DNA of 64,000 nt from Pirellula sp. SH-Sr6A (GTDB lineage Bacteria; Planctomycetota; Planctomycetia; Pirellulales; Pirellulaceae): assembly GCF_001610875.1 (NCBI RefSeq), contig NZ_CP011272.1, forward strand, positions 4,879,988 through 4,943,987, read 5' to 3'. The translations under genes were made by a program, and so were the position numbers. Every line of letters starts with the position of its first letter. Position 1 is the stretch's first letter. The notes beneath the pieces are model-generated. The model worked only from the letters and a program-made list of their open reading frames with translations, was not told where the DNA came from and did no database searches. Shown here piece by piece: positions 1-6,052 of this stretch.

Positions 1-214
1 TTTCGTACTCCGCTTGGCACCATGCCTTGGCGTCCTCTATGTCTAAAAAATCGGGGCAAACGCCACAGTCGAAAGGTGCCATGTACACTATGGCAGACTT
101 GTCTTGGTATCGCTTTATGACGCGAAACTTGCCGAGTGGCGTTTCCGCTGTCCATTCGCTTATGTTTGGGTTTCCTTTGACCCATGCCAATGGCTTGATC
201 TTCACTCCAGACAT
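1..214 (-). CDS. Small phage protein, partial (paralogue of next gene)
   Basis: The frame opens with ATG at 214 and is still open at base 1, so only the first 71 codons are seen. It begins MSGVKIKPLAWV and ends near AKAWCQAEYE. Both ends match the upstream neighbour (202-441), which has IKPLVWV near its start and the same AKAWCQAEYE motif near its end. This is a tandem duplicate. The layout (IKPLxW start, central beta-rich part, AKA..QAEYE tail) is a common small phage protein type of unknown function. The start lies inside the last codons of the upstream gene, so translation is probably coupled. Confidence 0.7.
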   Translation of the reverse strand, partial: MSGVKIKPLAWVKGNPNISEWTAETPLGKFRVIKRYQDKSAIVYMAPFDCGVCPDFLDIEDAKAWCQAEYE

Positions 215-441
215 TCTCGCACCCGTCGCTCGTATTCGGCTTGACACCACGCCTTGGCTTCAAGAACTGACTTGAAATCCGTATCGTCACAATCAAAAGG
301 ATCAACTAACAGAAAAGCACCATCTTCGTAGCCATGTAGGTTGATCAGTCCAAATGGGGTTGTTGCGTTATGCACTGAGTTACGTCCGCTACAAACATCC
401 ACCCACACTAGCGGCTTGATCTTCGGCACTTGCTCAGTCAT
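202..441 (-). CDS. Small phage protein, IKPLVW...AKAWCQAEYE type
   Basis: Seventy-nine residues starting MTEQVPKIKPLVWV. The frame is open further upstream, but ATG at 441 follows a purine-rich GGAGGG and overlaps the end of the upstream gene by eight bases, so it is preferred. It is a paralogue of the partial gene at 1-214. The ending AKAWCQAEYERRVRE is charged and probably helical. No enzymatic motif is visible. The function is unknown; proteins of this shape are frequent in the early regions of temperate phages. Confidence 0.7.
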   Translation of the reverse strand: MTEQVPKIKPLVWVDVCSGRNSVHNATTPFGLINLHGYEDGAFLLVDPFDCDDTDFKSVLEAKAWCQAEYERRVRECLE

Positions 442-841
442 CGATCCGCCCTCCCTTTGCTTCGTGGATCTTGACCCACACCCAAACCGGAATCGCTCTC
501 GGCTCGCCAACTTCCTTATCCCAATGCACCCACACACCTAGATAGTCCGATACTGCCTTTAGTTTGCGTAACGCTCGCTTTGTGCTGCACCACTGCAAAC
601 CATCGATCTCTTTTCCCTGCATAGCATCCCAAGCCAAATGCTCGATTCCGCTGTACCATCCAGCAGCCCAACCATCTTCGCTAATCTCTTGGACCGTTTG
701 CACCATCCACTCAACGAGGCATTGCCGAACAATGTCGGGTATCTTCGGCACGTCTGGCGGGTAATGCTCGCAGCCAGTGGTATAGCCCGCTGGCGAGTCT
801 AAGCATGGTGCACCGCAGTGTTCGCAGTTGAAGCTACTCAT
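434..841 (-). CDS. Cys-rich N-terminus phage protein, unknown function
   Basis: The protein has 135 residues. The first 25 hold a likely zinc site, CEHCGAPC followed by GCEH, that is three Cys and two His within about 20 residues. The remainder is Trp-rich (WMVQ, GWAAGWY, VWVHW, VWVWV) without a recognised catalytic motif. It overlaps the genes on both sides by eight bases, within a co-directional run of small phage genes. A DNA- or protein-binding role through the zinc knuckle is possible but is inference. Confidence 0.7.
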   Translation of the reverse strand: MSSFNCEHCGAPCLDSPAGYTTGCEHYPPDVPKIPDIVRQCLVEWMVQTVQEISEDGWAAGWYSGIEHLAWDAMQGKEIDGLQWCSTKRALRKLKAVSDYLGVWVHWDKEVGEPRAIPVWVWVKIHEAKGGRIDD

Positions 842-1076
842 TTACGCTCACCGTTACCGAGACAACCTTTCCATACGTCAACAGCCTTTCCCATTCTGTG
901 TCCCTGCAATACCGATCTGGATGCCCGAATCTCCAACCCATGCTTGATTCGAGCATGTTCCACTTAACCTCATCTTCCGTTTTTGCGATCGAATTCAAAT
1001 CGATACCGCTCGAATCCACGAACGCAAAGCCTCGATAGAGAGGCGGATTGCTTGCTGCGTTTTTTTTGCAACTCAT
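834..1076 (-). CDS. Small phage protein, unknown
   Basis: Eighty residues beginning MSCKKNAASNPPLYRGFAF. ATG at 1076 overlaps the stop of the preceding gene as ATGA, which decides the start over an earlier ATG at 1112. No domain is recognised. The ending VVSVTVSVNE looks like a beta strand. The gene sits in the small-gene operon driven from the promoter near 6,350. Confidence 0.65.
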   Translation of the reverse strand: MSCKKNAASNPPLYRGFAFVDSSGIDLNSIAKTEDEVKWNMLESSMGWRFGHPDRYCRDTEWERLLTYGKVVSVTVSVNE

Positions 1077-1309
1077 TTTACCCCCAGTGCATTCTTGATT
1101 TGTTCCTGGCAAGCGGCGATGCCGTCGTTGTAGGCTTGACGATAGACGGACCTAATGAGGTTTCGAAGTTGTGCCGCGAGAACTTCACCATCCTCTTTTG
1201 TGGGCGATTGAACAGGCCATTGAGTACACCAACCATTCACAGAACTGTATACCCAGTAAAGATCGAACTCTTCGACGACTCTGGTTTCGATTCGTGGTGT
1301 ATGGCTCAT
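1073..1309 (-). CDS. Small phage protein, unknown
   Basis: Seventy-eight residues, starting MSHTPRIETRVVEEFDLYWV. The N-terminal half looks beta-rich (DLYWVYSS, GWCTQWPV), the C-terminal half is amphipathic helix (LAAQLRNLIRSVYRQAYNDGI). ATG at 1309 overlaps the stop of a 16-codon micro-ORF and follows AGGACG. No known domain is recognised. Confidence 0.65.
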   Translation of the reverse strand: MSHTPRIETRVVEEFDLYWVYSSVNGWCTQWPVQSPTKEDGEVLAAQLRNLIRSVYRQAYNDGIAACQEQIKNALGVK

Positions 1310-1356
1310 CGTCCTACCTTTTTGTTGACGCCGCTAATGCTGATAGGCTCACTCAT
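1306..1356 (-). CDS. Possible 16-residue micro-ORF bridging two genes
   Basis: The frame encodes MSEPISISGVNKKVGR. Its ATG overlaps the TGA of the upstream gene (1349-1612) and its TGA overlaps the ATG of the next gene (1073-1309), so it fills the 39-base gap exactly with ATGA-type junctions at both ends. That arrangement suits translational coupling. It may be a spacer read by chance; there is no other evidence that the peptide matters. Confidence 0.3.
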   Translation of the reverse strand: MSEPISISGVNKKVGR

Positions 1357-1612
1357 TAAATGCTCTCCATTCTTCAAATGACTTGACAGCATTGGCGACC
1401 AAGGGCGCTATCATTTGCTCTATCCTGGCAATCTCTTCGTTTGTGACGTGGAATCCGCACGTTGGGCACTTGATCCCGAACACGCGAGGCTCACCGGGAA
1501 TCATCCAGCTTCGTTGCATCAAAACCGGATCGTGTACAGCGTGGCACTTTGGACAGCTACCTTGCGCAAGCTCGCAACGCACAAAGTCCAATACGTCGAC
1601 ATCAACTTTCAT
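1349..1612 (-). CDS. Zinc-ribbon phage protein
   Basis: Eighty-seven residues with two Cys pairs, SCPKCHAVHDP and IKCPTCGFHV, forming a classic CxxC...CxxC zinc ribbon spaced by about 30 residues. The C-terminal part (EEIARIEQMIAPLVANAV) is helical. The start at 1612 has a GGAGA ribosome site; an in-frame ATG at 1678 lies farther upstream without a good site. Zinc ribbons of this type usually support nucleic-acid or protein contacts, but the specific role here is unknown. Confidence 0.65.
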   Translation of the reverse strand: MKVDVDVLDFVRCELAQGSCPKCHAVHDPVLMQRSWMIPGEPRVFGIKCPTCGFHVTNEEIARIEQMIAPLVANAVKSFEEWRAFNE

Positions 1613-1647
1613 GCTTTCTCCATTGCGGATCTCACAACCGCTAGTGC

Positions 1648-1779
1648 TTATCCGTGTATGATCGTCGCGACTCGCCATGCAGTTCGAATATCCATCAATC
1701 CACCCGCTGGAGACTCTCTCCAGACGATTCGCACAAACAGCCAGAAGCGTCGAAATGCTTTTCTACAAAACGATGTCAT
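1648..1779 (-). CDS. Small basic phage protein
   Basis: Forty-three residues starting MTSFCRKAFRRFWLFVRIV and ending with RTAWRVATIIHG. It is strongly basic and aromatic, with a short hydrophobic stretch, so it could be membrane- or nucleic-acid-associated. The ATG lies inside the preceding 30-codon gene, overlapping it by 17 bases. A longer reading from 1830 would run over that gene and lacks a ribosome site. Function unknown. Confidence 0.45.
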   Translation of the reverse strand: MTSFCRKAFRRFWLFVRIVWRESPAGGLMDIRTAWRVATIIHG

Positions 1780-1855
1780 TATTCCTGTCCTTCCACATTC
1801 CCCACGCTGCCAAACAACCACATGCAACAATCATTACTTCAAACGCTAATTGCAT
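1763..1855 (-). CDS. Thirty-residue hydrophobic small protein
   Basis: The frame encodes 30 residues, starting MQLAFEVMIVACGCLAAWGM and ending WKDRNNDIVL, so almost all of it could be one membrane helix with a charged tail. The ATG follows AAGGGAG at good spacing, and this ribosome site belongs to the repeated 26-bp intergenic element at 1861-1886. The strong start supports real translation. A small membrane role is inferred from composition only. Confidence 0.5.
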   Translation of the reverse strand: MQLAFEVMIVACGCLAAWGMWKDRNNDIVL

Positions 1856-1860
1856 TTCAT

Positions 1861-1886
1861 CTCCCTTGCCGTCTTAACAGCCGCTA
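1861..1886 (-). repeat. Stop-to-start intergenic element, copy 1
   Basis: A 26-bp sequence identical to 2123-2148. Read on the minus strand it starts with the TAG stop codon of the upstream gene, continues CGGCTGTTAAGACGGC and ends with the AAGGGAG ribosome site of the next gene. Diverged relatives lie at 3893-3915 and 5842-5868. Confidence 0.7.
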
Positions 1887-2120
1887 GTCTTTGTCTTCGT
1901 TCAACAGCAACAGTCCATCTTCTGTCACTCTTCCGCGACGCGGCTTTATCTGTTCCATTTCGCGAGTTGATTCAAGCTCGTCGATCCTGGATCGCATCGA
2001 CAAAGCAAGCCGAATAATCTCACCGACGCACTCAACCGGAAGGTAGAGAGTGTCATCAGTGCACGGCTGGCACTTGTCGAGTTGCTCTACGATCTTCGCC
2101 GCATTGTCATCTCTCATCAT
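1884..2120 (-). CDS. Small helical phage protein
   Basis: Seventy-eight residues beginning MMRDDNAAKIVEQLDKCQPC. It is largely helical and charged, with ELESTREMEQ in the middle and an acidic end LLLLNEDKD. The start follows AAGGGAGAA supplied by the repeated intergenic element at 2123-2148, and the gene ends with the TAG that opens the next copy of the element. No domain is recognised. Confidence 0.65.
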   Translation of the reverse strand: MMRDDNAAKIVEQLDKCQPCTDDTLYLPVECVGEIIRLALSMRSRIDELESTREMEQIKPRRGRVTEDGLLLLNEDKD

Positions 2121-2122
2121 TT

Positions 2123-2148
2123 CTCCCTTGCCGTCTTAACAGCCGCTA
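2123..2148 (-). repeat. Stop-to-start intergenic element, copy 2
   Basis: Perfect 26-bp match to 1861-1886. It spans the TAG stop of the DUF3310 gene through the AAGGGAG ribosome site of the following gene. The flanking genes are different at the two places, so the element has been duplicated or is conserved for its own function. Confidence 0.7.
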
Positions 2149-2364
2149 TTGTTGTTTCGATTCCTCGATCTCAATTAGCTTGTCGATGTAGTGACGAGCT
2201 TTTCTCAAGTCCTCGATTCCGTTCTTGTCCTTCCATCGAGTCAAGTACTTGATTGCATTACCATCTAGGAATCCAATGTCATTGGCAGCGATGAAATCCC
2301 AGGGCTCGATCGACTTCTTCTTGTAATGATCTCCGCCGTGCTGAATGCTATTTGCTTGAGACAA
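2146..2364 (-). CDS. DUF3310 (SaV-type) phage protein
   Basis: Seventy-two residues matching the phage DUF3310 family, whose members carry an HYxxxxIEPWDFI motif followed by GNAIKYLxRWKxKNGxEDLxKARHYIDKLI; both parts are present here. The family is common next to nucleotide-metabolism genes of phages and is sometimes called nucleotide-kinase-like, but its activity is unproven. The likely start is TTG at 2364, six to seven bases after AAAGGAG, overlapping the end of thyX by 17 bases. A longer frame upstream lies inside thyX and is not believed. Confidence 0.8.
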   Translation of the reverse strand: MSQANSIQHGGDHYKKKSIEPWDFIAANDIGFLDGNAIKYLTRWKDKNGIEDLRKARHYIDKLIEIEESKQQ

Positions 2365-3061
2365 CTTGCTTCTCCTTTGTGAACAACTCCCAAGTTCTTG
2401 GGAAACGATCTGCAATGATTTCACCGACAGCATTGGCGTATTCTCGAATCTCCCACTGAGCTGCGGGAGCTTGGCGAAGAGTGAGGAAAGCAAGCCAGTT
2501 TCGAAGATTGGCGCATGCTCGCATCCGTGAGTAACGAGCGACCGGGACAGGGAGCCTCGCAAGTTCCTTTGGAACGCCAAGATTGATCCCTAGCTGATAG
2601 ACAATTTGGGCTTGATCATACAAAGCTTGAAGTTCGTAAACCCACTGAGCAGCATCTTCGGCGGTCAATGGCTTCCCGTTGCCTTGGGCCTGTTTATTGG
2701 AAGTTGCTGTGTTGGCTCCGACCATTACCCGTTCAAGTGACGGAACATAGTTCTCATCTAGGAGCGGAATGTATCTTGCGGACATCTCGTTGTAGGATTG
2801 CGTTCTGTGTCGATGCCATTCACGGAACACAAAAATGGGTGCTTTCACTTCAATCACTACACCGCCCATTTCGAAAGGTGTTGCGTGCTTGTTGTTGTAG
2901 AGAAACGCCAACAGCTTTTCATCGCCTGGCTTTTCTTCAGTCCCCCACCCGTTGAACCCTTTGCCGGTAGACATTCGAGCTGCTTCGATGATTGATTCAT
3001 CACTTCCCCAGCCCTCAACCAGCTCAACATATCCTTCATCCAGCACATGTATTCTGCCCAT
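2348..3061 (-). CDS. thyX: Flavin-dependent thymidylate synthase
   Basis: The 237-residue protein is a ThyX. The family makes dTMP from dUMP with methylene-tetrahydrofolate as carbon donor and FAD/NADPH as reductant. The signature RHRxxSxNExSxRY is intact at residues 84-97 (RHRTQSYNEMSARY), and the C-terminal RMRACANLRNWLAFL matches the conserved substrate-binding region. The length is normal. It begins after GGGGAGAGG and is followed by DUF3310, an arrangement common in phages that boost nucleotide supply. A phage copy would let thymidylate be made independently of the host enzyme. Confidence 0.95.
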   Translation of the reverse strand: MGRIHVLDEGYVELVEGWGSDESIIEAARMSTGKGFNGWGTEEKPGDEKLLAFLYNNKHATPFEMGGVVIEVKAPIFVFREWHRHRTQSYNEMSARYIPLLDENYVPSLERVMVGANTATSNKQAQGNGKPLTAEDAAQWVYELQALYDQAQIVYQLGINLGVPKELARLPVPVARYSRMRACANLRNWLAFLTLRQAPAAQWEIREYANAVGEIIADRFPRTWELFTKEKQVVSSK

Positions 3062-3126
3062 TTAACCTCTCCCCAATTGCGGCACACTTCGGTGCACGTT
3101 GTTAATTGATGCGTTGTTCAAGACCG

Positions 3127-3345
3127 CTATTCTTTTTTGACTCTTACTGAAAACTTTCCGTCAATCACCGACACGACACAGGGGACAGCGTTTCCTCTGA
3201 CTCCCATGTTGCATCGCGCTGCAAAAATCCCTACATCAGTCCTGAACTCAACTCCATAACCTCCCCATATACCTTCGTATTCACCATCAGGAATGCGAAA
3301 GTTAGCTGACTTGAGCGTGATGTTATGCAACACGGCATCCATCAT
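3127..3345 (-). CDS. Small phage protein, beta-rich
   Basis: Seventy-two residues from ATG at 3345, starting MMDAVLHNITLKS. GGAGGA precedes the start, which overlaps the TGA of the upstream gene. The sequence alternates hydrophobic and polar residues (YEGIWGGYGVEFRTDVGIF, VVSVIDGKFSVRV), suggesting a small beta barrel or sandwich. No family is recognised. Its TAG stop begins an AATAGCGG stretch resembling the repeated intergenic element. Confidence 0.65.
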   Translation of the reverse strand: MMDAVLHNITLKSANFRIPDGEYEGIWGGYGVEFRTDVGIFAARCNMGVRGNAVPCVVSVIDGKFSVRVKKE

Positions 3346-3662
3346 TCCTCCGATGCGGTGGTTGGGACCGCTGTTGATTCTTTCGACGTACGCAAGTGCA
3401 TTCCAGTGCTCCAGCAACATGAAGAAACGATTCCATCGTCGAAACGCAGGATGTCGATTCCTTTGATACACGTGACTACAGAAGCCCTAATGTCACGACA
3501 TGCCTCGTAAGCGTCGCGGTAGGTCTCTTCTGTTGCGTCTGAAGCATCGAAGTCCCATGCGTTTTCTGCGTATCTTTTTGCATCGACGTAGAACTTGAAG
3601 ATGCGTAAGGGAACGGATCCTTGTGCAGAATTCGCCATAACCAAGTAGTTAGACGCCATCAC
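3342..3662 (-). CDS. Phage protein, unknown
   Basis: One hundred and six residues starting MMASNYLVMANSAQGSVPLR. The N-terminal half has a strand-helix look (RIFKFYVDAKRYAENAWDF), and the C-terminal part is Ser/Thr-rich. It overlaps the flanking genes by four bases on each side. No domain is recognised. Confidence 0.65.
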   Translation of the reverse strand: MMASNYLVMANSAQGSVPLRIFKFYVDAKRYAENAWDFDASDATEETYRDAYEACRDIRASVVTCIKGIDILRFDDGIVSSCCWSTGMHLRTSKESTAVPTTASEE

Positions 3663-3886
3663 TCCCCCTTTACTTCATCAACTTCACTAATCTGGCTTAG
3701 TTTTATGAACACATCAGAAATCGGTCCCCACCTCCTGTGGCGCTTAGCGTCTAGCATAGGGTTCCCGTCCTCCACAGAAAGATTTTGCATTCGAACAAGC
3801 TCCTCGTTTGCTAAGCGAGTAAGCCAGTAAATTTCCCTTCCGGTGAGAGTTACTTGATACTTGCTAGTGTCGTTCAATTCTGACAT
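3659..3886 (-). CDS. Small helical phage protein
   Basis: Seventy-five residues, MSELNDTSKYQVTLTGREIY followed by WLTRLANEELVRMQ. It looks like a short strand and a long helix, a shape seen in many small phage regulators, but no helix-turn-helix can be assigned. Its ribosome site AAGGGGAA lies in a diverged copy of the repeated intergenic element (3893-3915). Confidence 0.65.
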   Translation of the reverse strand: MSELNDTSKYQVTLTGREIYWLTRLANEELVRMQNLSVEDGNPMLDAKRHRRWGPISDVFIKLSQISEVDEVKGE

Positions 3887-3892
3887 TCGTTT

Positions 3893-3915
3893 CCCCTTGC
3901 CGTTATCTAGGCCGC
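3893..3915 (-). repeat. Stop-to-start intergenic element, diverged copy
   Basis: Minus-strand sequence GCGGCCTAGATAACGGCAAGGGG shares the GCGGC start, the central TAA and the CGGCAAGGG ribosome-site end of the 26-bp repeat. It joins the end of the gene at 3907 with the start of the gene at 3886. Confidence 0.45.
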
Positions 3916-4122
3916 ACTAACCAAACATTTTTGCATCCTATCGAATTGTCGTCGATTCGCCACGACTGACACGATCCAACCACTCGGTGGATTCCAACGA
4001 AGACGCCAACTCATAAATTGCTGACGTTGCTCCCCAAGATTATTTAAGCAGCTTTTTGTTACTAATTTTTTCCATCGCTTCTTCAATTTGCGAGGATTTT
4101 TAATGCTCGACAACATCTTCAT
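3907..4122 (-). CDS. Small basic phage protein
   Basis: Seventy-one residues from ATG at 4122, MKMLSSIKNPRKLKKRWKKL at the start. It is very basic in the first third, so nucleic-acid binding is possible. GGAGGGAAAG precedes the start. A longer reading from 4185 overlaps the upstream gene and has no clear ribosome site. Neither reading resembles a known family, so coding is moderately supported. Confidence 0.5.
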   Translation of the reverse strand: MKMLSSIKNPRKLKKRWKKLVTKSCLNNLGEQRQQFMSWRLRWNPPSGWIVSVVANRRQFDRMQKCLVSAA

Positions 4123-4174
4123 GTGTACTTTCCCTCCATCACTTCCAAAATTCTGAATGTGCCGCAATGACTTG

Positions 4175-4729
4175 CTATTTGGCATCTATGTCCAGCAAAG
4201 CCGGAACAATATGCGGAACCCAAAGCTGATTCCAAAACGCCATGAATTGCGGATCTGGTTTTGTTACTCCGTACTCCCACGCCTCACACAAATTGCTTTC
4301 GTCAACGTATCCACGCCAGTCGATGTACCCATCTTCGAGTTGCTCGATCAACTCCCATTCATGCCGCGACTTGTCTTTTGACAGATCGCCTTGCCGCCGC
4401 ATCTGTAAGACAACTTTGCGAAGTTCGCTCACTGTTCCTTCGTCGTCTCGGACATAGAACTTCCCACCAAGAAACTTGCGACCTATGTAGTCGTAGTCGC
4501 AAGTAGCTAAGAACTTGGCAAGAGATTGCTTACCGATGGAGTACCAAGCGTAAGACCAGTCGCCGTATTCACTATCCACAAAGACGCGACCTCCAGACTC
4601 TCCCTCCCTGGTAGGCATCAATCCGTCCAGTACCACCCTAGCAACACCTAGCGGGCGTCGAACTCGTACTTCCAGCACAGTTTTCTTTTCGCATTCGACG
4701 TGTACTTTTTCTTCGGTATTTGCGGACAT
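4175..4729 (-). CDS. Phage protein, unknown
   Basis: The 184-residue protein starts MSANTEEKVHVECEKKT. Its N-terminal half looks beta-rich (VLEVRVRRPLGVARVVLDGL) and it contains WSYAWYSIGKQSLAKFLATC, then a charged helix (TVSELRKVVLQMRRQ) and a Trp-rich end. No motif of a known enzyme is seen. It is among the largest unknown proteins of the left operon and is preceded by a tRNA-like element. Confidence 0.7.
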   Translation of the reverse strand: MSANTEEKVHVECEKKTVLEVRVRRPLGVARVVLDGLMPTREGESGGRVFVDSEYGDWSYAWYSIGKQSLAKFLATCDYDYIGRKFLGGKFYVRDDEGTVSELRKVVLQMRRQGDLSKDKSRHEWELIEQLEDGYIDWRGYVDESNLCEAWEYGVTKPDPQFMAFWNQLWVPHIVPALLDIDAK

Positions 4730-4784
4730 GTTTCGAATCCCTGCGGCTGCTAAAGCCTCTGTTGTCGGTGCATCGAATTGTAAG

Positions 4785-4896
4785 TGGATCGGGCAGGATT
4801 CGAACCTGCTTCATTCGACGGAGCGATCAACTCCCCGCCAAACTAGGACTCCCTACGCTAATCACCAGATGCCTCCAGTTTTCACGCCGCCGATCC
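4785..4896 (-). tRNA. tRNA-like element with canonical acceptor stem and T-arm, abnormal core
   Basis: On the minus strand the 3' end carries a perfect T-arm (GCAGG, loop TTCGAAT, CCTGC) followed by CCGATCC and discriminator A. The exact complement GGATCGG lies 112 bases upstream and closes a 7-bp acceptor stem. A 4-bp stem GGAG/CTCC with loop TTGATCG, anticodon position GAT, sits where an anticodon arm could be, but the segment before it is about 60 bases, twice the normal D-arm region. No CCA is encoded. It overlaps the end of a possible small CDS (4827-5030). It may be a decayed tRNA, a mimic or the 3' domain of a longer RNA. Confidence 0.45.
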
Positions 4897-5030
4897 GTTT
4901 GGCCGTCTCTCCGACCTGTCACGCCTCCGAAACCATTTGGCATCCTCGACCTGTACCGCATTGCTTTACATCGCAATGCGGCCCCGAATCGTCGGTTGTT
5001 TCGTGCCTCCCAATAACCATTTTTCGTCAT
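4827..5030 (-). CDS. Possible small Arg-rich phage protein
   Basis: Sixty-seven residues starting MTKNGYWEARNNRRFGAALR. ATG at 5030 overlaps the TGA of the upstream gene as ATGA, which supports translation. The middle (RCKAMRYRSRMPNGFGG) is strongly basic. The last third overlaps the tRNA-like element and a 9-bp hairpin lies within it, so the frame may be only partly real. No family is recognised. Confidence 0.4.
   Translation of the reverse strand: MTKNGYWEARNNRRFGAALRCKAMRYRSRMPNGFGGVTGRRDGQTDRRRENWRHLVISVGSPSLAGS
4956..4981 (-). other. Perfect 9-bp hairpin
   Basis: CCGCATTGC and its exact complement GCAATGCGG are separated by eight bases. The hairpin lies about 60 bases upstream, in the direction of transcription, of the tRNA-like element at 4785-4896. 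There is no T-run after it, so it is not a simple terminator. It could be part of a longer structured RNA or of coding sequence with structure. Confidence 0.5.
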
Positions 5031-5197
5031 CTGCGATCGCTGCGTTCCGATCCCAGCTCCGTCAGCAACTTATCGGTCTCGTCGCTGAAAAGGGGCTCAC
5101 TTGCGTGCTCACCGTTGCCCTCTCTCACATTTGGTATTTCCACTAGCGGCTGGCTACTCCGCACTTCTAAACCATCGCTACAATTTGCGTTTTGCAT
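5027..5197 (-). CDS. Small acidic phage protein
   Basis: Fifty-six residues from ATG at 5197, starting MQNANCSDGLEVRSSQPLVE and ending LLTELGSERSDRR. It overlaps the upstream gene by 31 bases and the following frame by ATGA. The ribosome site is weak. A longer reading from 5245 is less likely because it would lie deeper in the upstream gene. Function unknown. Confidence 0.45.
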   Translation of the reverse strand: MQNANCSDGLEVRSSQPLVEIPNVREGNGEHASEPLFSDETDKLLTELGSERSDRR

Positions 5198-5460
5198 CGT
5201 CTTTTGATCGCGTCTGCAAAGTGCAATGCTTCTTCCATTGTGCATTCGTCGAAGACAACTCGTCCTGTGTCTTCAACAACCTGATAAATCGCAAACGAAG
5301 CCTCGCACCAATGCGACGGATGACACCTATCTTTCGTGTCCGTCTTGTACCAAGCATTTGTTTCAGCACAATAAAAACCAAAGCAGTCTTGCTCACCATT
5401 ATCTTCAAATCGCAAAACAACCTTCCGGCTGCTATTCGGCGGATCGTTAGCTAATCGCAT
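5167..5460 (-). CDS. Small phage protein, unknown
   Basis: Ninety-seven residues starting MRLANDPPNSSRKVVLRFED. The central part holds alternating aromatic and polar residues (DCFGFYCAETNAWYKTD) and a helix (TMEEALHFADAIKRRC). The start at 5460 follows AAAGAGG-type purines; an in-frame ATG at 5490 is less well placed. No domain is recognised. Confidence 0.65.
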   Translation of the reverse strand: MRLANDPPNSSRKVVLRFEDNGEQDCFGFYCAETNAWYKTDTKDRCHPSHWCEASFAIYQVVEDTGRVVFDECTMEEALHFADAIKRRCKTQIVAMV

Positions 5461-5507
5461 AAAAACCTCTTTTCCCTTTTCTTCCCGCATTGATCAAAAC
5501 ATCTGTC

Positions 5508-5837
5508 TTATTCGTCGTCTTCCAATCCGGTCTTTTCAAAAAGACCGACATCGACGCTCATAAGCTCCATTTCGTCGACCGGAAGATCGTCCCAATGTCG
5601 CGTTATTTCGTACCGGACAGTCACAGCCTGCATCCAGCCACGCGGGCGCAACCTTGACTCCATAATGTTGTTTTCCGAACTGTACTGGTCAATGACACCA
5701 TCTACCAATCCACATAGCTCGTCCTGCGTCATTCGCTCGGCATCCTCTTCGAGCAATTGCAGGTTCACGCAAACCGGCACCTTGACCTGCACTATCGTTT
5801 TCCCGTCTTCTTCTCGCATACCAAAAGCCATCATCAC
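5508..5837 (-). CDS. Acidic phage protein, unknown
   Basis: The protein has 109 residues and three possible ATG starts in a row (MMMAFGM) behind a strong GGGGAGGGG. It is acidic, with EEDAERMTQDELCGLVDGVI and an ending GLFEKTGLEDDE. Secondary structure looks mixed. No family is recognised. The ribosome site is part of a diverged copy of the intergenic element at 5842-5868. Confidence 0.65.
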   Translation of the reverse strand: MMMAFGMREEDGKTIVQVKVPVCVNLQLLEEDAERMTQDELCGLVDGVIDQYSSENNIMESRLRPRGWMQAVTVRYEITRHWDDLPVDEMELMSVDVGLFEKTGLEDDE

Positions 5838-5841
5838 CCCT

Positions 5842-5868
5842 CCCCTTGCGGCTAAACCATCCGCTATT
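5842..5868 (-). repeat. Stop-to-start intergenic element, diverged copy
   Basis: Minus-strand AATAGCGGATGGTTTAGCCG, followed by CAAGGGG, has the same order as the 26-bp repeat: TAG stop of the upstream gene, CGG, a TGnTTnA centre, CGGC-like step and AAGGGG ribosome site. Confidence 0.5.
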
Positions 5869-6052
5869 CTGATTTCTTCGGTCTATTAGCTGGCGGACGC
5901 TCGCTCAGCTTCTTTCGAATCTTCCACGGAAGCCTCTCCACGCACGCCTCGCCAATCCATTCGGATAGGCTTACACCTGCCTTTTGTGCTTCCTCTTCAA
6001 AAACCCTCCACCAATCTGGTGGTTGGGTTATGTTCTTTCTCTCGTTCGTCAC
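5864..6052 (-). CDS. Small protein with ribbon-helix-helix-like segment
   Basis: Sixty-two residues. The best start is GTG at 6052, whose G overlaps the TAG stop of the upstream gene; the longer open frame above it is inside that gene. The segment WWRVFEEEAQKAGVSLSEWI resembles the helical half of small Arc-like or antitoxin-like DNA-binding proteins (xxxFxxxAxxxGxSLSEWI), followed by a basic tail RKKLSERPPANRPKKSE. A DNA-binding regulator is a reasonable inference. Confidence 0.6.
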   Translation of the reverse strand: MTNERKNITQPPDWWRVFEEEAQKAGVSLSEWIGEACVERLPWKIRKKLSERPPANRPKKSE

